This document shows, one piece after another, positions 25,027 through 33,900 of a stretch of DNA of 64,000 nucleotides. A model generated the notes under the pieces. The model saw nothing but the letters and a program-made list of their open reading frames with translations. It was not told the DNA's origin and searched no databases. Position numbers and translations under genes: made by a program. Position 1 is the first letter of the stretch; each line of letters starts with the position of its first letter. The DNA comes from Halomonas elongata DSM 2581 (GTDB taxonomy: Bacteria; Pseudomonadota; Gammaproteobacteria; Pseudomonadales; Halomonadaceae), in assembly GCF_000196875.2 (NCBI RefSeq), contig NC_014532.2, positions 930,001-994,000 on the forward strand, in the 5' to 3' direction.

Positions 25027-26039
25027 CGTTCGAAGGACAGGGTCGACAGGGCATCGACCAGTGTTTCGAGACCGAAGATCGTGCGCATCGTGGCGCTCAT
25101 TGCGTGGGCATCCATCTCGATGATGCGGTCGTTCTTCACCGCCGACATTTCGCGGGCCACGGGATCATGGTGAAGAAAATCCAGCTTGGCCTCGACGCTG
25201 TCGGCCGCGTAGCGGCGTCGATCCATGCGCGCCACCACGATGATGTCGGGATCGGAGCGGGCGATCGATTCCCAGCCGACGACAGGCCATTCCTCATCGG
25301 ACTGGATCACGTTGCGGAGACCTAGCTTGTCCATCATGTAGCCCGGAGCGCCGAGCCGACCGGCAACGTAGGGATCGGCTGAACCGTCAGGAGACGAGAA
25401 CCAGAATACTGCCGAAAGGTCATCCGGAAGATCGAGATTTTTGGCCTCGATGATGGCACTTTTTTCACGCGATTCCAGGTCGGAAACCAAGGTTTTTCCA
25501 GCTTCTTTTACATCGAAGATGCTGGCAAGTTCGGTGATACCCTTGTAGATCGAATCGATGGAAAAGGCAGCGGTTCGAGTGCCGTCTCCTCCGGTCGCAT
25601 TGTCCTTGGTATCGCAGTCGGCAGGCATGATGTAGGTGGCGATGCCCAGGTCGTGGAACTGGTCGCGGGTCGCTACGCTGCCGGTGGGGCCGACATGCCA
25701 TTCATACTGGGCGGCAACCAGTTCGGGGTGCTTGTTAACCACGGCCTCGAAGCTTGGATCATTGTCGGCGATACGCTCGACACCCGCATTGATTTCCTGG
25801 AATTCCGGCAGCACTGGATTGAACCATACCGATGTGCCTTCGAGTCGGTCGCCGACCCCCAGCGCATAGAGAATTTCGGTGGCCGACTGACCAATGGTGA
25901 CGGTGCGACTTGGTGCGGAAGAGAAGTGTATTTCCTGGCCGCAATTGATGATCGACAGTGGATATTCTGTGGTATCACCCACGGCGAATGAGGCAGGGAT
26001 GAGCGATAATGTTGCCAGTGCCTTGCGAACGGAATTCAT
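25023..26039 (-). CDS. Periplasmic binding protein of a metal/chelate ABC transporter
   Basis: 338 aa. A short signal peptide (MNSVRKALATLSLIPASFA) is followed by a class III binding-protein fold: VTIGQSATEILYALGVGDRLEGT, NPVLPEF, VNKHPELVAAQYEW, then the C-lobe with AVFWFSSPDGSADPYVAG and SDPDIIVVARMDRRR. Two Cys (INCGQ and ADCDTKD) could form a disulphide. Base composition is visibly lower in GC than in neighbouring genes, suggesting separate ancestry. A Zur-like palindrome lies 135 nt upstream. The family resembles the PA2913 group rather than BtuF. Confidence 0.82.
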   Translation of the reverse strand: MNSVRKALATLSLIPASFAVGDTTEYPLSIINCGQEIHFSSAPSRTVTIGQSATEILYALGVGDRLEGTSVWFNPVLPEFQEINAGVERIADNDPSFEAVVNKHPELVAAQYEWHVGPTGSVATRDQFHDLGIATYIMPADCDTKDNATGGDGTRTAAFSIDSIYKGITELASIFDVKEAGKTLVSDLESREKSAIIEAKNLDLPDDLSAVFWFSSPDGSADPYVAGRLGAPGYMMDKLGLRNVIQSDEEWPVVGWESIARSDPDIIVVARMDRRRYAADSVEAKLDFLHHDPVAREMSAVKNDRIIEMDAHAMSATMRTIFGLETLVDALSTLSFER

Positions 26040-26173
26040 GCGCCTATGTCCGGATGTTGGTTATGGGACTGTTGGATGACACCCGGGAGTGTCGAGAAAT
26101 TCGCTGCATTCTCCACTTCCTCTGCTCCGATTTCCACCGCCTGTATCCCGAGTTTTTCGTTCGGGAATTTTAT

Positions 26174-26191
26174 GTTATGCTATATCATAAC
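26174..26191. promoter_or_regulatory. Zur-like palindromic operator
   Basis: GTTATGCTATATCATAAC is a near-perfect 18-nt palindrome with GTTATG/CATAAC arms, in the pattern of proteobacterial Zur sites (GTTATA...TATAAC type). It overlaps a candidate minus-strand promoter for the binding-protein-permease-ATPase operon. Assignment to Zur rather than another metalloregulator is inferred. Confidence 0.5.
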
Positions 26192-26356
26192 CTTAAAGAG
26201 TGGCAAGCCCATCGATGCCGGAAATGAGCCCTCGCGGCAGGGCCATGGTCGTCCCCATATCGTTCCATGACGACCGCCACCGGCCGAGGATACGACCTTG
26301 CCATCGGAGAGAGCGAGATTCGAAGCGTCGGGCGACGCAAGACTTTTTGTCGACGT

Positions 26357-26386
26357 TTGCGCCGGTCACTCCAGTTACTTTACGAT
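26357..26386 (+). promoter_or_regulatory. Candidate promoter for the riboswitch-controlled corrin operon
   Basis: -35 TTGCGC (26357-26362), 18-nt spacer, -10 TACGAT (26381-26386), about 16 nt before the riboswitch begins. Confidence 0.4.
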
Positions 26387-26401
26387 GCTTCGTTCGAAGA
26401 T

Positions 26402-26578
26402 GGGTGCCCCTGACACCAGGGGATAATCGGGAAGTATGGTGAGGCCCCGGCCGATTCCATCGCTGCCCCCGCAACGGTAATGAAGAGCGACCTGCGAAGA
26501 CCACTGGCATCCGCCGGGAAGGTGCAGGTCAGGCGTGAGGCTTTGGCACACGCCCCTTCGAGCCCGGAGACCGGCCCG
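26402..26578 (+). promoter_or_regulatory. Cobalamin riboswitch controlling the corrin biosynthesis operon
   Basis: Landmarks in order: GGGAAGTATGGTG (~26429-26441), the B12 box CGCTGCCCCCGCAACGGTAA (26461-26480), ACCACTGGC (~26500), GCCGGGAAGGTG (~26513-26524) and the closing GCCCGGAGACCGGCCC (~26562-26577). About 140 nt separate it from the ATG of the chelatase gene. It should repress the chlID-cobB-cobW-cobN-cobG-cobH-cobI-cobJ transcript when adenosylcobalamin is plentiful. Confidence 0.95.
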
Positions 26579-26717
26579 TCGTTTCGTGTCATCCCAAGGC
26601 GGTGCGGTGGGCACCGAGAGGATTCAACATGCCTGCGATTTCCGATTTCCCCTCCCGGCGGGGTGTCCGCCGTGGTGCCTGTCTTGCGTCCGCCCGCTCC
26701 CGGCGGGTCGCGGCGAC

Positions 26718-28457
26718 ATGACCGACGAAACCGCGTACCCCTTCGTCGCCGTCGTCGGCCAACAGGCGCTCAAGACCGCGCTGTTGCTCAACGTCATCGA
26801 TCCCCGCATCGGCGGCGTGCTGATCAGCGGTCCCAAGGGCAGTGCCAAGTCGACCCTGGCCCGAGCGCTGGCGGCGATCCTGCCGGACGACGCCGAAGGC
26901 CGTCGACCGCCGCTGGTCACCTTGCCGCTGGGTGCCAGCGAGGAGCGCCTGACCGGCAGCCTGGATCTGCAACGGGTGCTGGCCGAGGGCGAGACGCGCT
27001 TCCAGCCGGGATTGCTGGCCAGGGCCCACGGCGGCCTGCTGTACGTCGACGAGGTCAACCTGCTGCCGGATTCGCTGGTGGACCTGCTGCTCGACGTGGC
27101 GGCCAGCGGCGTCAATCTCGTCGAGCGTGACGGTATCAGCCATTCCCATCCGGCGGAGTTCGGCCTGATCGGCACCATGAATCCCGACGAGGGCGAGCTG
27201 CGGCCCCAGTTGCTCGATCGCTTCGGCCTCTGCGTCGAGCAGCAGGTGGCGGCCGACGTGACGGAGCGAGTGGCCATTGTGCGACAGCGCGAAGCCTTCG
27301 ACCGCGACCCCCGAGCCTTCGCCGCGGCGCACGAGGCCGAGCAGGCGACGCTGACACGGCGTCTGGTCGAGGCTCGCGAGCGGCTGTCCGGGATCTCGGT
27401 CGAACCCTGGGTCTACGAGCACATCGCCACGCACAGCCAGGCCGCCGGAGTAGAGGGGCTGCGGGCCGACGTTACCTGGCACCGCGCGGCCCGGGCCCAC
27501 GCTGCCTGGCGGGGCGAGGACCGGGTTGGCCGTGAGGATCTGGACGCCGTCGAGCCCTGGGTGCTGGCCCATCGCCGCACCACCGAGCCCGAAACGCCTC
27601 CCGAGCAGGGCGGTACGCCGCCGTCCGGCGATGGAGAGAGTGGAAACGCGCCGGGTGCCGGCTCCACTTCCCATGGCCAGGAGGCCGACCCGGCCCCTCA
27701 GGGGCAGTGGGGGGCCATGCCGCCGGTGACGCAGCCGAGCGTCGGCGCAGTGCTGCCGTCGTGGCCGGAAACCACCGCCACGGCGCCCAGGGCCGGCGCG
27801 TCCTCGGTACCGGCCGCGAGCCGGCAGGCCGGCGCTCAGGCGGGCCAGGGCCGCACTCGGCGCTCTCGATACGACCACCTCACGCCCCGCCCGGACTGGT
27901 TCGCCACCCTGGTCGAGAACCGCGGGCGGTGGCCCTGGCAGCGCCTGCGCTATCAGCATCCGCGCGCCGGCCAGCCGATGCTGCACCTCGTTCTGCTGGA
28001 CACTTCCGCCTCCACCCTCGGCCAACGCCTGCTGGGCCGGGCCAAGGGCATGGTCGACGGCCTGGTGCGCCAGGCCTATGCCGCCCGCGAGCAGATCGCG
28101 GTGCTGGGGTTCGGCAATGACGGCATCGCCACCATTCTTCCCCGGCGTCGCTCGCCCAGGGACCTGCTCGAGCGGCTCGACGCCACGCCCGGCGGTGGCG
28201 GCACGCCGCTGCGCGAGGCCGTTCAGCGGGCGGCGCGGCTGATCCGCCAGTGGCGATGTCAGGATGCCGGTCTCAAGGTGCGCACCTACCTGATCACCGA
28301 CGGCCGTACCCGCCAGTCGCTACGCGGCTTGCCGTCGCTCGGCGATTGCGTCGTCGTCGACACCGAGGCCGCCGCCGTGAAGCGGGGGCGGGGCCGGGAT
28401 ATCGCCCGCCGGTTGGGCGCGGCCTACCGGCCGTTGGCCGGTCCGGAGGCGACATGA
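26718..28457 (+). CDS. ChlI/ChlD-like AAA+ and VWA fusion, putative cobaltochelatase subunit
   Basis: 579 aa. The AAA+ part (~1-330) has Walker A GPKGSAKST (38-46), LLYVDEVNLLPDSLVDLLLDVAASG (Walker B) and GTMNPDEGELRPQLLDRFG, as in magnesium chelatase ChlI/BchI. A Pro/Gly-rich linker (~290-390) leads to a von Willebrand A domain with the MIDAS motif D428-T-S430-A-S432 and later GGGGTPLREA and TYLITDGR. It probably provides the ATPase and scaffold for CobN in place of CobS and CobT, as in Pseudomonas PA2942. First gene after the riboswitch. Confidence 0.9.
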   Translation: MTDETAYPFVAVVGQQALKTALLLNVIDPRIGGVLISGPKGSAKSTLARALAAILPDDAEGRRPPLVTLPLGASEERLTGSLDLQRVLAEGETRFQPGLLARAHGGLLYVDEVNLLPDSLVDLLLDVAASGVNLVERDGISHSHPAEFGLIGTMNPDEGELRPQLLDRFGLCVEQQVAADVTERVAIVRQREAFDRDPRAFAAAHEAEQATLTRRLVEARERLSGISVEPWVYEHIATHSQAAGVEGLRADVTWHRAARAHAAWRGEDRVGREDLDAVEPWVLAHRRTTEPETPPEQGGTPPSGDGESGNAPGAGSTSHGQEADPAPQGQWGAMPPVTQPSVGAVLPSWPETTATAPRAGASSVPAASRQAGAQAGQGRTRRSRYDHLTPRPDWFATLVENRGRWPWQRLRYQHPRAGQPMLHLVLLDTSASTLGQRLLGRAKGMVDGLVRQAYAAREQIAVLGFGNDGIATILPRRRSPRDLLERLDATPGGGGTPLREAVQRAARLIRQWRCQDAGLKVRTYLITDGRTRQSLRGLPSLGDCVVVDTEAAAVKRGRGRDIARRLGAAYRPLAGPEAT

Positions 28458-29827
28458 GCGAGCACGCGACGCTGCGCGAGACGAGCGCGACCTGCCCGGC
28501 GGTATTCGTCGCCGCGCCAGCCTCGGGCCAGGGCAAGACCACGGTGACCGCCGCCCTGGCGCGGATGCTGCGCCGCCGGGGCAAGGTGGTGCGGGTCTTC
28601 AAGACCGGCCCGGACTACCTGGATCCCCGGGTGCTGGCCCAGGCTTCGGGCCAGCCGGTCGACTCGCTCGACCTGTGGATGGCCGGCGAGGCCTACTGCC
28701 GAAGGCGCCTGTACGAGGCGGCTCGCCAGGCCGACCTGATCCTGGTGGAGGGCGCCATGGGGCTGTTCGACGGCGAGCCCTCCAGCGCCGACCTCGCTTC
28801 GTTGTTCGGCCTGCCGATGGTCATCGTCATGGACGTCAAGGGTATGGCCCAGACTGCGGCGGCCCTGGTGGCCGGCCTGGCGGGCTTTCGCGACGACATC
28901 CGCATCGCCGGGCTGATCGCCAACGCCTGTGGCTCGGCGCGACATCGCGAACTGATCGAGGCGGCCTTGCCCGAAAGCGTGCCGCTGCTGGCGGCGGTGC
29001 CTCGCGATCCGGCCCTGGCCTTGCCCGAACGCCACCTGGGGCTGGTCCAGGCCGAAGAGATTCGCGATGACCTGGAGGCGCGCTTCGAGGCCGGCGCCGA
29101 GGCGCTCGAGGCCGAGGGGCTGGCCGAGGCCCTGCTGGGCATGGCGCCGGTGGCTTTCACCTCTGCACCCACCGAGGCCGCCGCGCCGCCGGCATGGCTG
29201 GCCGGCCGCACCATCGCCGTGGCGCGCGACGCCGCCTTCAGCTTCGTCTATCAGGCCAACCTGGATTTACTCGAGCGCATGGGCGCGACGCTGCGCATCT
29301 TCTCGCCGCTGACCGACACCCATCTGCCACCCTGCGATGCTCTCTGGCTGCCAGGCGGTTATCCCGAGCTTCACGCTGCCGGCCTGGCGGAGAACGTCCC
29401 CATGCGCGACGACATCCAGCGGGCCTTCGCCGCGGATCTGCCGATACTGGCCGAGTGCGGTGGCCTGCTCTATTGCCTGGAGAGCCTGACGGACACCGAC
29501 GAGCAGACCCACGCCATGCTGGGCCTGCTGCCTGGACATGGCGCCATGCGAGGGCGGCGTGGCTGCCAGGGCATGCAGACCGCCGGCCTGCCCGAGGGGC
29601 CGGTGCGCGGTCATGCTCACCACCGCTCCCAGGCCAGCGGCACACCCGAGCCCATCGCTCACGGGCAGCGTCAACGTCACTCTGCGCCGGGCGAGGCGAT
29701 CTATCGGGCACGGCGCCTGACGGCCACCTATCTGCACCTGTTCTTCCCCGACAACCCCGCCGCCGTGGCCCGCCTGTTCGGGGCGGACGCGGTCGAGGCC
29801 GATTCGATAAAGGAATGCCAAGGATGA
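28454..29827 (+). CDS. cobB: Hydrogenobyrinate/cobyrinate a,c-diamide synthase
   Basis: 457 aa. The ATP-binding N-terminal domain has APASGQGKTTVTAALA, KTGPDYLDP and VEGAMGLFDG. The C-terminal class I glutaminase-like domain has LPGGYPELHA and the nucleophile Cys in LAECGGLLYCLE. It amidates the a and c carboxylates before cobalt insertion in the aerobic route. Overlaps the chelatase gene by 4 nt and cobW by 4 nt. Confidence 0.95.
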   Translation: MSEHATLRETSATCPAVFVAAPASGQGKTTVTAALARMLRRRGKVVRVFKTGPDYLDPRVLAQASGQPVDSLDLWMAGEAYCRRRLYEAARQADLILVEGAMGLFDGEPSSADLASLFGLPMVIVMDVKGMAQTAAALVAGLAGFRDDIRIAGLIANACGSARHRELIEAALPESVPLLAAVPRDPALALPERHLGLVQAEEIRDDLEARFEAGAEALEAEGLAEALLGMAPVAFTSAPTEAAAPPAWLAGRTIAVARDAAFSFVYQANLDLLERMGATLRIFSPLTDTHLPPCDALWLPGGYPELHAAGLAENVPMRDDIQRAFAADLPILAECGGLLYCLESLTDTDEQTHAMLGLLPGHGAMRGRRGCQGMQTAGLPEGPVRGHAHHRSQASGTPEPIAHGQRQRHSAPGEAIYRARRLTATYLHLFFPDNPAAVARLFGADAVEADSIKECQG

Positions 29828-30936
29828 ACCTGAACAAGATTCCCTCCACGGTGGTGACCGGTTTCCTGGGTAGCGGCAAGACGACCCTGCTGGCCGGTAT
29901 CCTGCGCCAGATCACCGGCAAGCGCATCGCCGTCATCGTCAACGAGTTCGGCGAGCAGGATATCGATTCCAGCCTGCTGCGCGGCTGTGCTCTTGGCTGT
30001 GAGGAAGGTGCCGAAGAGGAGGGCGCGCGTGCCCTCGATGAGGACGGCGGCATCTTCGAGCTGGCCAATGGCTGCATCTGCTGCACCGTGGAGGAGGAGT
30101 TCCTGCCGGTGATGAAGAAGCTGGTGGCCCGCCGCGACGACATCGACCACATCCTGATCGAGACCAGCGGCCTGGCGTTGCCCAAGCCGCTGGTCCAGGC
30201 CTTCAACTGGCCCGAGGTGCGCCAGCACTGCACCGTCGATGCCATCATCACCGTGGTCGATGGCCCGGCGGTGGCCGCCGGCCGTTATGCCAGCGATGTC
30301 GACCAGGTCGAGGCCCAGCGTCGCGCCGACGACAGCCTGGACCATGACCCCAGCCTGCGCGAGCTGCTGGACGATCAATTGAGCGCCGCCGACCTGGTGC
30401 TGGTCAGCAAGAGCGACCTGCTCTCGGTGGACGAGCGCAAGCGCGTCGAGGAGCTGGTGGCCGACAAGGTCCCCACCGCCGTCAAGACGCTGTTCATCGA
30501 TCCGAGCCTGGCCGACGATCCGGCCCGCCTCGAGGCCCTGATGGGCATCGGCGCGGCCAGCGAGGCGGGCATCGACCGCATCGACAACCACCACGACCGC
30601 CACCACGCCGAGGGCGCCCATCACGATCACGCTCACGATCATTTCGATGGCCATGTGATTCGCCTGGGCGAGGTCGACGGCGAGGCGCTGGAGGCGCGCC
30701 TGGGCGAGCTCCTGAAGGCCCACGAGATCTATCGCGCCAAGGGCTTCGCGGCGATTCCCGGCAAGCCCATGCGGCGGGTGATCCAGGCTGTCGGCGAACG
30801 TCTCGACGGCTACTACGACCGGCTGTGGACCGCGGGCGAACCGCGCCACACCGAGCTGGTGATCATCGGCCGGGCGCTGGACCGCGAGGCCTTGCAGGCG
30901 GCCCTGGCCGGTGCCGAGACCGCGACGCCCGCCTGA
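29824..30936 (+). CDS. cobW: CobW GTPase (COG0523 family metallochaperone)
   Basis: 370 aa. Walker A GFLGSGKTT (13-21), the metal-binding C84-I-C86-C87 motif in NGCICCTVEEEF, VDGPAV and SKSD for guanine recognition. A His-rich stretch (HHDRHHAEGAHHDHAHDH, ~256-275) precedes the C-terminal domain with RHTELVIIGR. CobW-type proteins bind Co(II) and GTP and are thought to deliver cobalt to the CobN chelatase, which is encoded next with a 1-nt overlap. Confidence 0.95.
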   Translation: MNLNKIPSTVVTGFLGSGKTTLLAGILRQITGKRIAVIVNEFGEQDIDSSLLRGCALGCEEGAEEEGARALDEDGGIFELANGCICCTVEEEFLPVMKKLVARRDDIDHILIETSGLALPKPLVQAFNWPEVRQHCTVDAIITVVDGPAVAAGRYASDVDQVEAQRRADDSLDHDPSLRELLDDQLSAADLVLVSKSDLLSVDERKRVEELVADKVPTAVKTLFIDPSLADDPARLEALMGIGAASEAGIDRIDNHHDRHHAEGAHHDHAHDHFDGHVIRLGEVDGEALEARLGELLKAHEIYRAKGFAAIPGKPMRRVIQAVGERLDGYYDRLWTAGEPRHTELVIIGRALDREALQAALAGAETATPA

Positions 30937-33900
30937 TGCACCTGTTCGCCGCCAAGCCAGGGGGCTTCGTCGACGACGAGGGCATCGTCGATCTGCAGCA
31001 GGACCCCGCCGAGGTCGTGATCCTGTCGGCCGCCGACAGCAGCCTGTCGGCGTTGGCCCTGGCGGCCGAACGGCTGGGAGAGGGCATTCCGACGCTGCGG
31101 CTCGCCAACTGGATGAACCTGGTCAAGCCTGCCGCCTACGATCTCTACGAGGACCGCGTGCTGGAGCACGCGCGCCTGGTGATCGTCTCGTTGCTTGGCG
31201 GCAGCGCCTACTGGCGGTACGGCTTCGAGCGCCTGCAGGCCTGGGCAGCGGCGGACAACGAGCGCCAACTGATCCTGGTGCCGGGCTGCGACGCTCCGGA
31301 CGACACCCTGCTGCAGGCCTCCAGCGTGCCGTTCGACGTGGCGAGCCGGGTATGGCGCTACCTGAGGGAAGGCGGCGCCGACAACGCCGAGCAACTGCTG
31401 CGTTTCGTCGCCACGGAATGTCTGGAACAGACACCGCTCGCGTGGCGCGAGCCCAGGGCGATTCCCGCGGCGCTGATCAATCTGCTGGGACAGTCGGAGG
31501 CGAGCCTGGCGGACTGGGAGGCCCGGCGCGATCCCGCACGCCCGGTTTGCCTGGTGCTGTTCTACCGCAGCCACCTGCAGGGCGCCAATACCGCAGTGCT
31601 GGACGGCCTGGTCGAGGCGCTGAGTGCCCGCGGGCTCGAATCGCTGGCGGTGGCGGTGTCCTCGTTGAAGGACGAGGCCTGCATCACCTTCGTCAATCGA
31701 CTGATCGAGCGAACCGGCGCGGCCCTGGTGGTCAATACCACCGGCTTTTCCGTCAATCGCGCACCGGACGACGCCGATGTCTCGGATGGCGCGCTCGACG
31801 CGGGCATGGAAAGTCTCTTCGTCGGCCGGCCGGTAGTGCTGCAGGCCATGCTCGCCAGCAGCACCGAGGAGGACTGGCGCGACAAGGCGGCAGGCCTGCA
31901 CAGCCGCGACGTGGCCATGCAGGTGGTGCTGCCGGAAATGGACGGGCGTGTCATCACCCGCGCGGTGGGCTTCAAGGCCGAGGCCCATTACAGCGAGCGC
32001 TGCCAGCTGTCGGTGGTCCGCCACCGACTGCACCCCGAGCGTGCCGCCTTCGTCGCCGAGTTGGCCTGGCGCTACGCACGGCTGCGCCACACGCCCAACG
32101 CCGACAAACGCCTGGCGCTGGTGCTGGCTAACTATCCCACACGCGACGGCCGCATCGGTAACGGTGTCGGCCTGGACACCCCGGCCTCGACGCTCAACCT
32201 GCTGCGCTCGCTCGAGGCGGCCGGCTACCCGCTCGTCGATCTGCCCGCGGACGGTGACGCGCTGATTCGCCGCCTTCAGGGCAGCGTGACCAACGACCCG
32301 CAGTCGCTGGCCTGGCGGGGTAGCTGGCAGAGCCTCGGCGTCGACGACTACCTGGCCTGGTTCCGCACCTTGCCGGTCACGCTTCAGAAGGCGGTCTGGC
32401 GGCGCTGGGGCGCGCCCGAGCAGGATCCCAAGCATCGCCAGGGGCGGCTGCTGATCGCCGGCATCCGGTTGGGCGAGACCTTCATCGGCATCCAGCCGTC
32501 GCGGGACATCGACGACGGCCCGGCTGCCGATCCGATCCGGAGCTATCACGATACCGAGCTGGTGCCGCCCCACAGCTACCTGGCGTTCTATTACTGGCTG
32601 CGCGAGCACTACCGGGTGGATGCGGTGATCCACGTCGGCAAGCACGGCAACCTGGAATGGCTGCCCGGCAAGAGTACCGCGCTGTCTGCCGAGTGCTGGC
32701 CGGACATCGCCCTGGGGCCGCTGCCACACTTCTATCCGTTCATCGTCAACGACCCGGGCGAGGGCGCCCAGGCCAAGCGCCGCAGCCAGGCGGTGATCAT
32801 CGACCACCTGATGCCGCCGCTGGCCCGGGCCGAGCTGTACGGCGCCATGGCCGAACTGGAGTCCCTGACCGACGAGTATTACCAGGCGCTGGGCATGGAT
32901 CCGCGGCGCGAAGCCCTGCTGCGCGAGCGCATCCTCGAGCACCTGCGCGACACCGGCATCGACCGGGAACTGAGCCAGACGGTAGGTGACGAGGCCGCCG
33001 CGGACGACGAAAGCCTGCTCAACGAGCTCGACACCTATCTATGCGATATCAAGGAAGCCCAGATTCGCCACGGCCTGCATGTGCTGGGGACCTTGCCGCC
33101 GCCGGCCAAGCGGGCGGCGACCCTGGTCGCCATCCTGAGGTTGCCACGCGGGCAGGCACCGACCCAGCGCGGCCTGCTGCATGCCCTGGCGGATGACCTG
33201 GGGCTGTGCGAGCCGGATGACCAAGGCTCCTGCTTCGATCCCCTGGCGGCCGGGGCTGACCCCTGGCACGGCCCGAGGCCGGCGGTGCTGGCCGAGCTGA
33301 GCGATGCCGCCTGGCGCAGCGCTGCCGACACCCGCGAGCGGCTCGAGCAGCTAGCCGAGCGGCTGGTGGCCGATCATGTGCTCGAGCTGGGCGACTCGGA
33401 TGATCTGGCCCGTGACTACCCGGCCACTGCCGTGCTGTGTCGCCATGCCCGCGACGGGCTCTGGGCCGACATGCAAGACGGTGCCGAGCGGGAAATCGGC
33501 GCGCTGCTCGATGGGCTCGAAGGGCGCTTCGTGCCTCCCGGACCCAGCGGTGCCCCCAGCCGCGGTCGGCTCGACGTGCTGCCCACCGGGCGCAACTTCT
33601 TCAGCGTCGACAACCGGAGCGTCCCGTCGCCCGCCGCCTGGTCGCTGGGCGAGGCCTCGGCCCAGGCGTTCATCGAGCGTTATCTGCAGGAGCACGGCGA
33701 TTACCCGCGCCGCCTGGGGCTTTCGATCTGGGGCACCGCCACCATGCGTACCGGCGGCGATGACATTGCCCAGGCCATGGCCCTGATGGGCGTGCGGCCG
33801 GTCTGGTCATTCGGCTCGCAGCGAGTGGTCGACGTCGAGGTGATTCCCGGCATGCTGCTCGGGCGTCCCCGGGTGGATGTCACCCTGCGGGTGTCCGGCT

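Larger units (their letters stand above)
26040..26401. other. Intergenic region between the metal ABC operon and the second B12 riboswitch
   Basis: No convincing gene. The region is relatively AT-rich around 26130-26200 and contains the Zur-like palindrome (26174-26191). A possible rightward promoter for the riboswitch transcript is at 26357-26386. On the minus strand, TTGCCA (26201-26206) with TATAGC 16 nt further on could be the promoter of the binding-protein operon; its -10 region overlaps the palindrome. Confidence 0.6.

Noticed and set aside
26174..26191. Palindrome read as a NikR or ModE site
   Set aside because: NikR sites have GTATGA arms separated by ~16 nt and ModE sites are longer with CGCTATAT arms; the compact GTTATG/CATAAC form fits Zur-type sites better, though this is not proven.
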